Below, one piece after another: positions 38,097 to 49,500 of a stretch of DNA of 64,000 nucleotides. Every line of letters starts with the position of its first letter. Positions within the stretch are counted from its first letter, which is position 1. The DNA is from Strigamia acuminata. Its lineage: Eukaryota > Arthropoda > Chilopoda > Geophilomorpha > Linotaeniidae. The notes beneath the pieces are model-generated. The model made no database searches and was not told the origin of the DNA. It worked only from the letters and a program-made list of their open reading frames with translations. A program made the position numbers and the translations under genes. The stretch covers positions 13,872,517 through 13,936,516 of the forward strand of contig OX442318.1 of NCBI GenBank assembly GCA_949358305.1. Reading direction: 5' to 3'.

Positions 38097-38884
38097 CTCC
38101 GCTCTGGCCGGAAGCTAATGGTGAGGTGGAGAGATTTATGAGGACGTTGAACAAGACTGTGAGGGCGGCTAAAGTGGAGGGTAAGCAATGGAAGCGGGAG
38201 TTAGCTGAATTTCTGCTGAATTATCGGGCTACCCCACATTCGACTACGGGAAGGCCGCCGGCGGATCTTTTACTCGGGAGGACGGTTAGGACGCGACTAC
38301 CGACATTTTGCCGAGATGCAGAGGATCTGCAACTACGTGAGAAGGACTTAATGGAGAAGGCCAAAATGAAGGCGTATGCGGATCGACATCGGAATGCCAA
38401 GCCCCATGACTTTAAGATTGGTGACAGAGTGTTGGTGAAACAGGTGAAAGTTAATAAGTTTTCTACTCCATTTGACCCCAGACCTTTGATAGTGTCCGAC
38501 GTAGTGGGGACGCAGGTAACCGCTATGAGAGGACAGCAGGTAGTAGTCCGAAACGCGTCTTGTTTTAAGCGTATTTGGAATGATGAGAAGCAGGAGAGGT
38601 GTGTGTTGGGGGATGGTGCGCGACGAGAGGAGGAGTGTGCTGGTGACGTAAGTTGGGAGGATGACACGGAGATACGTCAGGGAGTGGTGCCGCCGGAGCA
38701 GATGGAGGGACCCGATGATTTGGTGCAGCAGGAGGGGGCAGCCGTGGATGAAGCCGTGGATGAGAACAGGCCGGATGAGATTGTGCCAGATGAGATTGTG
38801 CCAGAAGAGGGACCCAGGCGTTCTGAAAGGATTAAAAACAGACCTGTCTGGCAGAAGGACTATGATATGAACTTTATGCTTTGA
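38021..38884 (+). pseudogene. Integrase C-terminal part of element A, out of frame
   Basis: A second frame begins at about 38021 with DNGPPFTSREF, the second catalytic Asp of a DDE integrase, then NGEVERF with the catalytic Glu. It continues through the typical NYRATPHSTTGRPPADLL block to a C-terminal tail and stops at 38884. It is in a different frame from the gag-pol above. The HHCC zinc domain and the first catalytic Asp are absent from both frames, so several hundred bases have been deleted at about 38015. This copy cannot make a complete integrase. Confidence 0.9.
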
Positions 38885-38943
38885 TTGGTTTTTGTGATGT
38901 GTTTGTTTAGGTGTAATTTTTAGTTTGTTGTTTATTTTATGAT

Positions 38944-38955
38944 GAAGGGGAGGGA
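38944..38955 (+). other. Polypurine tract of element A
   Basis: GAAGGGGAGGGA lies immediately before the 3' LTR, the expected plus-strand primer position. Confidence 0.85.
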
Positions 38956-39128
38956 TGTGGTGTTGTGATGTCGAGCATGATCACCAGGGGGCGATCATGG
39001 TCGGCAAGTTTATATAAGCTTGTAACACGTGACCGCAAGGCCACTTTCTCTAGAGTTGATGAGTAATAAAGATGCATCGTCGTTACTGCTAAAGCTGTGT
39101 ATTATTTAATGGACATAACGACATTACA
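38956..39128 (+). repeat. 3' LTR of element A
   Basis: Same 173 bases as 34903-35075, with no difference seen by eye. AGTAT follows directly. Confidence 0.95.
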
Positions 39129-39133
39129 AGTAT

Positions 39134-41236
39134 TTTCATCAATATTGTTAGCAAAGCTGTTGAGCTGTGGAATAAACATAACTCATGTTTACTCGAGGAG
39201 CAAAAACAAAGGAGTAATTTAATAAAACAAAAAGACTTAAAAAGTTAACACATTAGGTCAGGTGACCAATACAATAAATAAAGAACAAATCATACATATT
39301 ATCAGATTAATTATTCACAAGATATTATTGGTAGGATAAATCCTTAACAGAAACATGTAATAGAGCAAATGGCACTATTTTAGTTCTTATTTCTAACAAA
39401 TGTAGCTCATTGCATCTCTCAACCAATCACAGCGCGTCATGAAAATAATACGTTGATGTCGGACATGAAGGAAGCCCCTTCGTAATTATTAAGCAAACAG
39501 AGTTGAGTTACTGCATTATTGAAGTCGATTGTGCAGCAAAGCAAAAGTGTATTTATCCTTACAGATTCGCTGCTTCTTTTCGTTGGTGGGTTAGCTCCGA
39601 AGTGGCCAGTAGAAAAGAATGGTTCACCAACTCTTTAACAGCAGGTGGTATTTCAGCAAAAAACCTCTGCTCTTAACGGCGTGTGGTATTGCCACTGTAA
39701 TTGATGAAGATCGATAATGATTGCTTCTCTTCTCCTCATTTACATGCGAATGGGATTTTTACATCTATCCAAGGCGAACCTATTTGCAATATTCTCAATC
39801 CAATGGGAAATTGTGTGCAATCTCAACATGGCATTTCAAACATTTTTTTAATGATAAAATGAGAAAATAATAAAATAATAAAATGAAGAATTCGTTATAC
39901 CGAGGTCCCACCTACCGTACATTCATAAATTAAAAATTATGCTTTCCAATTCCAATATGGTAGAATGAATAACATGAGCTGTTTCACACGCAGAACTTAG
40001 ATTAAATTTAATAAGCCAATAAATTAGCTATGGACGTTTTTCACGGTTAATGTTTTTCTGGAGGTGCCAACTGCAAAATTGAGCCAAATGAAAGCACGCT
40101 TGACTATTATTTTGTCATTATATGTATATTTTTTCCAATATGTACACCACATTTTCTCTTTTTGTGTACAAGGCTGTTGATGCTGCCCAATGGGCCTCAA
40201 CACACGAGGGAAGTATCAATTTTGTTTATCGCGCCGGGGTCTCCGGGTCCATAAGGATCTTGAAAATTTCTGGACCAAGTGTGAAGCTAAGTCAAGCTCC
40301 TGCAGAAAATATATCACAAAATAAGTGCGTTCAATTTGAAAAAGAAAATCTACTTTTGAATGAATGAATGCACTAAATTGTTGTAGAAATAACTTTCTAT
40401 TAATTTACACATTACAATGCATCTTATTTTTTGCAGTGTCCAGGTATTTATTGAGTCGATCCGCCCGGTGCCAATTTGGGGACCCGGCGTTTAATCTGGA
40501 CTGGCGCCAATTTCGGAAATCGCCGATGACTGCCCGGCGCTAAAACGGGTCCGGCGTCTTAATAAACCCGGGCGTTTAAACGAGGCGGTAATACTGTACT
40601 AAATGTTAAATTAAATTTAATTAAATTCTCTATTTAAAAGTATAAAAAAATTAGAAAAATCACGAAATACCTTATTATAACGAATTTTTTATTACAACGA
40701 TTACTTAAAAATGGTTTGGTTGCTAGAAAATTTTGATATAACGAGACTCGGGGCTGCATCGTAATAATATAATCATAATACTTTCCATAAATTGGCGTAG
40801 TAATTATCATTTACTTTCCTTCCGTTGAATTGGCCGTGCAGTCTACCTTTTCCTTATTATTTTTATTTGCTACCTGGTGATTTTAAACCGGAACAGCATT
40901 TCCAAAATGCACAAGGAAGAAAAGAAAAGTGACCTCATTGGTGTCTTTTTCTAACGTGCAAATCCCGGTCACATAAAATGTTCGATTGGCTATGACTAAA
41001 TTAGGTTAGCGTCAACATTTTATATGACTAGGTTGTACCTTTTGGTACTTTCCTTTTGCAAGTGATGACATTTTTACGTCATATCCGCTGACAAAAAAAA
41101 AATAAAAGAAAAAAATAATAAAATACCAAAAGATTCTTTTAGTTTGAATGCACAAAAATGTGAAAAGTTTCCTTGTGAAAAATATTTCCTTTTTATTTTT
41201 TTTAAATATGTGGGTAATTAATTTTTACGCCATTAC
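39134..41236. other. Non-coding DNA with repeat scraps
   Basis: Pogo-like scraps occur at 39885-39915 and 40670-40760. A GC-rich block at 40440-40600 (CCGGCGCC, GGGCGTTTAAACGAGGCGG) resembles the ends of the MITE at 44216. A plus-strand frame at 40165-40330 follows a good polypyrimidine-AG (TTTGTGTACAAG) and is protein-like in composition, but the family was not recognised. Confidence 0.4.
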
Positions 41237-41359
41237 TGCAGCTTCGTCGATAAAATCGGCTTCCGACGTTGTTCCTTCTTTCAAGGTCTTTACAGCAACG
41301 TTGGAGCTAATACCACGGCCGTTTTCCACGTCAATTAGACAATATACTTTTGTTCTTTT
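41237..41359 (-). CDS. Protein tyrosine kinase exon (N-lobe)
   Basis: Read on the minus strand, 123 bases (exactly 41 codons) encode part of a kinase N-lobe: KVY at the end of the glycine loop strand, VAVKTLKEG with the ATP-binding lysine, and DFIDEAA with the helix-C glutamate. The block is bounded by a 3' splice site (TGGTGGTCAG before 41359) and a 5' splice site (GCA then GTAATG after 41237), so it is a phase 0-0 exon. Beyond the donor the frame meets a TAA within four codons, as expected for an intron. VAVKTLKEG plus an EADFIDEA-type helix C is typical of tyrosine kinases of the receptor, Abl, Src or Tec type; I cannot choose among them. Catalytic loop and DFG exons were not found in the window. 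Confidence 0.75.
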
Positions 41360-42388
41360 CTGACCACCAAGACTCAAAGTCCACCATTTTTCATACGCCG
41401 ACATCTCCCCACCCCATCTTTTGTCTCGGTTTATTTATTTATAAAAATAGATATTGATTCACCAGTAACATGACAAGAGATAAACAACAAGTTTGAATGA
41501 AAACGAAAATTGATTGTTTAATTTCTTTATAGCTGTCAACTATTCAACGTGGTCATCGTCATCACAACCTCGATAACGTTATCAGTTCCTATATCTCCGA
41601 TAGTAAAGAATTGGGCATTTCAAAAATACAACTCAAAAACTCCCCACGAAGAATGCATAACTTCGAATGACACTTATCACTATCGGTAGTGTAAGGCAAA
41701 AGTGGGTTGCGGTTGAAGTTTTAAGTTAAAGTTACAAAATTAGACTTTACCTTTTACATGTCACTTGATTACCGAAACTAGTAATGTCTCATTCGCACAA
41801 AAAGAGAGAATTCCTGTTTTTAACTATTGCAATACGATGCTGCAACTACTTGTATGTACAGTTTATTGGGTCTTAGCAATTGCGAGGCTTGGGCCAAGAA
41901 ACATTTTGGCCGAACCTCCTGGGTCACTCACTTTTTTTTCTTGCGCGCCAACAAATTGCCACCACACCACAAAGGGCCCCTTGAGCAAAATATTGGACCA
42001 CTATTGCAAGGTCGGATTGTATCCAATCGGTTCAATTGCCTTAAGGCCAGCTCTGACCAGAGCTTCTCAACTTTTAAAATTAAGTACCCCTTAAAAAAAA
42101 TCTAGTCCACATAAATTTTAGAATAACTACCGTGTACATTACAATTTGCATAAAATACACCCAATTCTGTTTTTACACGGTAGGTACGTTCCAATATAAA
42201 AAGAAAATATGTTATAGGTGTTTGTGTTTTTGTTTCGTGATGTTAAAAAACACAAAAACAAACCCACAAACACCAAAAAAATGCAGTTATTGAATATATT
42301 TTTAAAAATATTTATAAAAAACTGCGTTAAAACAAAAGAAATCGTGTAAAAAAGAAAAAGAATTTATTTTTGAGATTGTATTATTTTT

Positions 42389-42556
42389 ACACTACTTTCC
42401 CTTATATTTTACACTATTTTCCCTTATTTTTTACACTATTTTCCCTTATTTTTTACACTATTTTCCCTTATTTTTCACACTAAAATGCCCTGACTTTTAC
42501 ACTAAATTTCTGAATACCAACACTATTTTTCCTTATTTCTACACTAAAAAATTCAT
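42389..42556. repeat. 22-bp minisatellite, ACACTATTTTCCCTTA
   Basis: About eight units, the middle four nearly perfect (ACACTATTTTCCCTTATTTT plus TT). An inverted scrap is at about 42638-42665. The word is close to the terminal sequence of the MITE at 26491-27000 (TAGTGTAAGGGAAAAA on the other strand). Confidence 0.85.
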
Positions 42557-42795
42557 ACACATCAAGGACTGGTTTAGGTTAGGTTATGTAGTTAGGTAGA
42601 AAAAAGAAAGCGGAGTCGTTTAAAATTTCGTTTCTTTTAGTGTAAAAATAAGGGAAAATAGTGTACAAATAAATGAAGTCCTTTATTTTTCTAGACAGCG
42701 TTAAGTCAATCTAAATCGTATAAGAACAGAATTGGTGTAAAATAAAAACTTCTAATTTCGAATGCGTATCACTTTTATTGTTTTAACAATTTATT

Positions 42796-42799
42796 TTAA

Positions 42800-42830
<31 letters not shown>

Positions 42831-42832
42831 AT
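42796..42832. repeat. AAAT microsatellite
   Basis: About nine uninterrupted AAAT units. Confidence 0.9.
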
Positions 42833-44215
42833 TCTTAAAAGAATTGAGCGTACATGTATTCTAATTTACACACGAAATAACTTTGAAATATTACAACTTC
42901 TACGATAAGCGTTAGTTAAACTCATCAATTTCTCCTCCCATTCGATCAATCCTGAACCATTAACTCGCAAAAATAATATAATCCTAGCACAAAACTGTTT
43001 CACAAATAACCATCATTTTCGCGCCAAACAAACACACTTAAACTCACCCTCCGCACATAACTATTATCCACGTGCATAAAACATCAATACCATGCACAAT
43101 GAATATACAAAATATAAAAAAGTTAAACCACAATAACAAAAAATCCAGGTCACTTAACTCGACATTTCAGAGAGAAAAAGAAATTTTTACGACTCGTCCC
43201 AGCAAAACAACTCGCTAAATTACTCTTAATTCGTCCAATACACTCGAAAATCGCCTTGAACTTCCCTGCGTGACACACAATGACATATACCGTATCCAAT
43301 TCCATTTCACCGACCAACAACAATTTTTTTAATTTTTATATCCGTTCAGTCTATGTCACCAATTAAAAAATGACGATCTAAGTTCAAAGACAAACAAATA
43401 AAGGAATTATTTAATCCTACCTGAAACTGCGATGTGGTCGAGGGTCAATTCTATTAAAAACGAGCGTCTCGTGTTTCTCTATCCTGAGCATAACGCGTGC
43501 GCCTCGCTTGGCATCCTCCTCAGCAGTGCGTGCACGAATAGCAGCAGAAGGTCGTCAATAACCCAGTTACCATTCATCCACAACAGGTGGCGGCAGTGGT
43601 TTAGCCCTAACAAACTCTAAAAATCAGAATTAATTATTATTAATTAAAATTACTTCATTTATTATTATTAGAAAAATTAATATTATTTTAGGAATCAATT
43701 TAGAATTTTTATTTATTTATTTATTTATTTTTTGCTCAAAGGTGTCTGCAATGGAGACTATCACATTCACATCGCAGGGCATTGAATCGCACCAAATCGC
43801 ATCAATTGGGACTGGAATAAATATAGCTTTTAAGTTCGCCACGCAGGAAAGCCGCTTGAAGAAAGAGCACGCATTCCGCACGTTTGACCAGAGCAGTGGC
43901 TGGACCGAAATAAAACTGTGCACGACCTCACATCCTTTAATGCATCATCACCACGTGACCCCATGGATGGCTTGCAGCTTCGCATTCCTAATATCACCAT
44001 TTAAAGCTAAGTTATTTACTTGTATTTATTTATTACCGTATCTATTTTTGTTATTTCTCCAATAAAACATGGCAATAGGCTGAGCCTTAGTCGAATTACA
44101 CCAACAAATAAATCAAAACCAAAACACTTTTGCTAATTGCGTGGTGATCTTCGCTTTCCACGTTTTCACTCTACCGCGATTAAAACGTTGTCCTATTCAA
44201 CACTTCTGTTTGAAT

Positions 44216-44446
44216 TACCGTAAAGGTTCAAATTTGTGCCGAGTTTTAATAGGTGCCGGGGCCTGTTACAGCGCCGAGGGGTCAGCACTAATTTAGAAAA
44301 ATAGCGCCGGTCCCGATTAAGCGCCGGGGTCACCTAAAAATCACCATTTATTGAAACAAATCTGTGAATTTTCGAATAAGCGCCCGGCCCGGGTAGGGTC
44401 CGAAAAATATATAAACGCCCAGGCCGCAATTTGAAGCTTTACGGTA
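44216..44446. mobile_element. GC-rich 231-bp MITE, TACCGTAAAG ends
   Basis: The left end TACCGTAAAGGTTCAAATT and the right end, mirrored as TACCGTAAAGCTTCAAATT, differ at one base of 19. The outer TA on each side may be the target duplication. The interior repeats GCGCCGG-type words about every 30-40 bases. Similar words occur at 40440-40600 and 60440-60560. Confidence 0.75.
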
Positions 44447-45494
44447 CATGATTTCAGTTCTAATTGCAAAAATAAATACACGTATTACTTTGTTAATTTT
44501 TATATCGTTTTTCTTCAATTCTAACTCGCACTTTTTTACACACATGACAGTGCGTCTTACAATCAAAGCATCTTATAAAATGCACATTTTTTTTTCCATA
44601 TTGTTACTTGGTTCGGGGGATGGCACAAACTCGTGACATTTGTCTTTTATGTTTAAATGACTCAGGTTATTTTATTATGAAAATAGAGTTCTTTTATTCA
44701 AAGTCGGAAATTTGGGATTACATCTCTAAAAACCTTCTTACAATCAATGTCGTCATAAGATCAAAGAAATACGGCAGTAATTATTCAATGCATCCCTATT
44801 TACCACACTAAATGTCAATTCACTTTGCGTGACGATTTCTCGGAACCAATTAATCGCGTAATTCGAAGGGTGCCGGTAACAGAAAACCAAAAATGTTGAG
44901 AGAAAAAAAAATCGATTTATGGGATCAATACTGTGGATCTATAGTGGAACATGGCACGGTCAACAAACAAAAGTAAAAATGTGAAAGAAAATAAAGCTAG
45001 GTATCTCCTTCGGATGGATGCTGCAGGAAAGCCAAATAATTTCAAGATTATTGGATGGTGTGATGGAGATGGAGTTCTGCCTATATGAATGTGAAGTGTC
45101 TGTTTTGATACTTTTGAATTATGAATTTTCACAGTGTAGGTACAAGCTTGTAAATAAAAATATTTTTAGACCTTTGGCATTATAAATATTTTGGCAGAAA
45201 ATCTTCAGAAACATGATGAAATTAAATTTGAAAAAAGAAGTTATTTCAGTGCCTGAATTTTTTATGCTTAAAAACTCCGCTGCGATTTATTGATAACCCT
45301 CAAAAGGCAGCATCAATTTTTTACGCAATGCTTCAAACTTTACTGTTGCCAATTTCCATTTTTGAAAACAACAGTGATGAATACTAACTAAATAAAAGTT
45401 CCCATCTGTTACGAAAATTTTTAAATCATGTTCAAATATCAATAAAAGGATTTTGAGCAAAGCATACACAACCCCTGGAAAATAATTGTCAATT
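44447..45494. other. Non-coding DNA, possible LTR fragment
   Basis: At 44602 ATAT is followed by TGTTACTTGGTTC, the start seen in the ATAT-targeting LTR group. A GGTAACA end occurs at 44881, which would give a 280-bp block, but no ATAT follows. No gene seen. Confidence 0.35.
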
Positions 45495-46490
45495 TGTGGT
45501 GACCCGACTGGGGTGGGGCACGAAGAGTTTCTCTCGTGGCCTACATACGGGTAAAGAAGGGGAGTCGCACGCGCGCCTCCCTTCCCTCAGAGCATTGACA
45601 TCCAGTCAATGGACGGGCGTCTGCCCTGGGGGAGTGGGGGAGATTCGTCTTCTCCACTATTGGGTGGCTTTAGTCACCTGTCACCCCCCGCTTTGTGCAA
45701 AGGAATTCGCCTTGCACTGAGCGGGCAGAACCAACACAAAAATCAACCAAGATACACGTAAAAGCCAAACGTCCTAAAACGATCAAGCCTAAGTACAAAG
45801 ACTTCAGGAGTGACCTAGGACAAGGGACTTTCAACGTGAGTACGATTGATTTGTGTTAACCTCCGCAGAGTAACCTGCGAAACAAGATTACCACACTATT
45901 TTAGCAAGCCAGCTAGAAATAGTAAACCTACTCCAATTTAGCGAGTTGTGCAGACAAACGGTCGCACAAGCCTAAATTGCAGTAACCACGACGAGCGTTC
46001 CCGCCGCTGTGTGTATCGCCGGGAACCACCAAGCGTCCGCCGCTGTGTGATCGCCGGACACCTACAAAAAACCCTAAACCTAGACAACAGACCAGAAGTA
46101 AGACCTTTCAGGCATTCACTCGCGCCCGACCAGCGTGAGCCCGAAGGACCGAACGAGAAACGTGAGACGAGGACGCCATTCATTGCCACGCCGGCCCAAG
46201 ACGACACCACGTTGCCACGCGGACGCCATCTTGGATCCACAGCGACAAAGGACGACCTCGACCAGTTTCCCGCCAACTTCACACCCCTTTCCTTTTACCT
46301 TTTTATTCCCTTACATATTTTATTCCCTTTTAACTGTATATTCCCGTATAATAAATACATTTATTATATTTACCTTTTACATTGTCTTGCCGTGTTACAT
46401 TATTTGGGTAACCGCTTGAGTAAAGCGGTATTGCGAGATCAGAGAGTGACTCATACCACGTATCAGCGACAGACCGAGTTGAGCGCGACA
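45495..46490 (+). repeat. 5' LTR of element B
   Basis: Starts TGTGGTGACCCG and ends GAGCGCGACA. A polyadenylation signal AATAAA is at 46350-46355. The long open frames inside it are present identically in both LTRs, but none resembles a known protein. Confidence 0.97.
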
Positions 46491-46492
46491 CG

Positions 46493-46510
46493 TGGGGGCC
46501 TGTCCGGGAT
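46493..46510 (+). other. Primer binding site, tRNA-Pro type
   Basis: Two bases after the LTR the text is TGGGGGCCTGTCCGGGAT. It matches the complement of the tRNA-Pro 3' end (as in the murine leukaemia virus primer site) at 16 of 18 positions, the two mismatches being adjacent. tRNA-Pro priming is the best fit, but a host tRNA-Pro variant or another tRNA could match better. Confidence 0.7.
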
Positions 46511-46558
46511 CGATTTAAACGACTCGAATAGAACTTGAGATCATTTTTATACCCAAAA

Positions 46559-49500
46559 ATGGCAGACAATATCCGAGTAACGGATTCCGACTCCGACGCA
46601 AACAAGAGAGCCGGTAGCCGTAAAGGCGCCGATTATCATTTGCGATCTGGAGGTCCCTTACCCAAAGCCTCAGCGCACGAAGCGAGGCAAAAAAGGCGCA
46701 AGCCTAAACCCGATCGCAGAAGCGCATCAGAGGCATCGCACCCGTCTCGCGCCGAGACGAGGCAGCGGTTAAACGAGACAGAGCGGGGTGAAGAGCAATC
46801 TCACTCCAAACTGCCGCGTTCTAACCGTGACGGCGAGACGAGCGGAAACGAGGTTTTATCCCGTAACCCATCGCCTCGTCTAACGCACGACACCGAGGTG
46901 GGCAGTCCGAAAGCGGCGTCTCCGATACAAAAGACGGCCTCAAATACGACAGCTAATTCGACACTAAACACGCCAATTACGCAAAGCCGCCCAGCTTCGG
47001 TCAGGTCCGAAGGACACAAGTCCAATGCGTCAAAAACTGAGCGTGTTCCGAGCCAGCCTTACAGCGTCTCGGCCACATTGGTTGACACGATGCAGTTGGC
47101 ACAGGCAGAAGGTGTACGATACACTCTGCCAACGGGAAAAATAACTGTGTACGAAACATTACAAATCGTACGTGCAGCTTTAAGAGCGCACAGGTTATCC
47201 CCAGAAATCACCGTTGTTGAAGACGCATACGCTCAACAAATGGTAGACTCCGCTCAATTCGAAGCGGATGCCGAGAATGAGGCCCGACAAGCCATCCGCG
47301 AGAGAAAGCGGAAGCTGGCGGAAAGAGAAGCGCGAGCTCTCGAGTACGGCAAATCCCAGCGCGTTCCGACTACTCCAGAAGAAGTCGAAATAGTTGATCG
47401 AGCCTTACATGCACATCGTTATGCATTCCGTTCTCAACAAGAAGCTGAACAAGCTTTCATGACTAGGCTGCAACGAGACAAACCAAAATCCGTTCGCAAG
47501 CCAGAAGTTAGCTCGTCCGAATTGTCCGACGAGAGCGTAGAAGGCGACCCGAAGCGCACGCCGAAGGTCAGCCCCAAACCCGAGCGAAAAAAGGAAGTGC
47601 CAGTCACTCCACGCAAACGGGAAGTCTCGACCGAACAACGCGTTCGACCTCGCATGATGGCGTTAGACGATAACACTAACAACGCTATCAACCGATTAAT
47701 AAATGCGAACAACGCGCGTCGTAACGAAGAACAGACTCACACGAGCCGACAACGCGACGACCCGCGGGGTAACGACTGGCAACAGCCGGTACCCATCCTC
47801 AAAGACGACGGACCTTCGAGAAAACCTTCCGAAGACCGCACATCGTCACGAGAGGAACGTCAACGCGAAAGAGGACAGCAACAGTATCACTACGGAAACA
47901 GTGATTCGTCGTCGGATGAACTGGAGTCGAATGCACCCAGTCATCACGATTCGGAGAGAGGTTCCGGAGAAAGACGAAGGGAAAGAGAACGCGATGAACG
48001 CAGGGAAAGGGAACGTGACGACCGTCGTAGGGGCCGGAAAGAGTCAAACTCTTCACGGCGCAACCCGCCACGCCGCTCACCGTCTCCCGACCCCAGCTCC
48101 GACCCCTCGTCCAACGACGACAGACGAAATGATAAGTCAAGTAATCGCCGGAAGAGATCCAACTCTCCGCGCGATAGAGAGAAACGACGTCGATCGGAAA
48201 ATAGCGACCACCGACGGGAGGAGTTTCAGGACCTTCCCCGACAAAGCGCGTTTACCGATTCGACGGGTCGGCAGTATACGATGGGAGAGCTTGGAAGAGC
48301 CCTGCTTGGCTCGTTAAAAGCCGAAGGAATCGATCTGAGCAAACGAAATGATCGTAATCGTAACACTGGTGACCGCGTAAAGAAAAAATACGCTGTCTCC
48401 CGACGTGACACCATGAGTGTTACCGGGAATATTAGGTGGCAATTTTATATTCAGAACCGTTTCGACGGGTCATGGAAAGCGGGAGATCGCTTCCTTGACG
48501 AAGTAATTCGGATTAAGACTGCCACTAAAGCCACCGTAGGAGACATGCTCACCCACGGTATTGTCGAGCTAATGACAGGCTCGGCACGTGAGTGGTACCA
48601 AGGATTGAAAGGCGTCAATTGGGACGACTTTTTAATGAGATTCGACCTGCGCTACGGCGAGACACCCGAAGAGGTGAGCCGAAAGATGCGAGGTCTTCGC
48701 CAGATGCCTGGTGAAACCATAATGGATTACGACATTCGCGCCAGATTGTTGTTCGAAAAGGCCCCGATGGAATTTCATGCCACGGGATTCAACCTTTTCT
48801 TTCTCGGCGGTTTGTCGGAATACTCGCAACGGGTGCTACTTGAAGAAAGGGCACCGACAGGAGGCAGCTACGAAGAAATGAGCGCCTTCCTGTTCGAGAA
48901 CACGATAGATATCGAGAAGAGATATTATTCCGCTTTACCAGAAGCGGAGAAAGCAGCAACCGCTAAACGTCTCAAGTTGAGTGCGGAAAGATATGGGGCG
49001 ACAGACAAAATCATGCGCCCTACTGAATATCTTAGCGGTATAATGGAGCTGGCAGAAGCTAGCGTTGGTTTACAAATAAAAAATAAACTGACATCCACGC
49101 TGCCTTCCAACCCATTGGCCGCCCCTAAAAAGGCACCGACAGCGTCAGCCATGCAAGCGACACTGGAGGAGGTCAAGGAGGGGGAGGAAGCCGAACAAAA
49201 TGTCGGAAAATCAGACGAAAAAGAAGAAAAAGACGATTATTCGACGGACGAAGAAATACGAAGCTATCGCGATACCTTATCAACGGGTTGCGATGAGGAA
49301 GGACCGCTAGTACATCTCATCCATCGAGATAGAGCGGTAGAAGAATTTCGCGCCAGGTTAAAACCAAATGCCGGCCGAATTCCGAAGTATTTTCGAAAAA
49401 ATTACACGCCACCGTCGAAAGTAGACCCTGAAAAAAAGAAATCGATTGAAGCCCCAAGAGACAAATCAAATATTCGTTGTTTTAAGTGTAACCAACCGGG

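Larger units (their letters stand above)
34903..39128 (+). mobile_element. Ty3/Gypsy element A, 4.2 kb, defective integrase
   Basis: Complete structure: 173-bp LTRs (34903-35075 and 38956-39128), a 5-bp target duplication AGTAT (34898-34902 and 39129-39133), primer site, gag-pol frame and polypurine tract. The LTRs look identical throughout, so insertion was recent. Domain order protease, reverse transcriptase, RNase H, integrase places it in Ty3/Gypsy. The small LTRs, single gag-pol frame and tRNA-Ser-type primer site recall the Mag-like group, which is an inference. The integrase region has lost its zinc domain and first catalytic residue. Confidence 0.95.
41360..44215. other. Non-coding DNA with minisatellites
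   Basis: It holds a hairpin (GGTGTTTGTG... mirrored, 42217-42271), a 22-bp array at 42389-42556, an AAAT microsatellite at 42796-42832, and TTTA at 43707-43734. Two exon-like stretches remain unexplained: minus strand 43421-43556 (ends at a good donor, CAG then GTAGGA) and plus strand 43742-43980. Neither matches a family I know. Confidence 0.4.

Noticed and set aside
40165-40330. Plus-strand exon-like frame after TTTGTGTACAAG
   Set aside because: Composition is protein-like, but no family, no good donor and no neighbouring exon on the same strand; left as a note only.
44602-44881. Candidate 280-bp solo LTR (TGTTAC...GTAACA)
   Set aside because: Preceded by ATAT but followed by GAAA; without a target duplication it is only a possible fragment.
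45938-46282. ORFs of up to about 200 codons inside the LTRs of element B
   Set aside because: Repeated exactly in both LTRs and unlike known proteins; long LTRs with few stops give such frames by chance.
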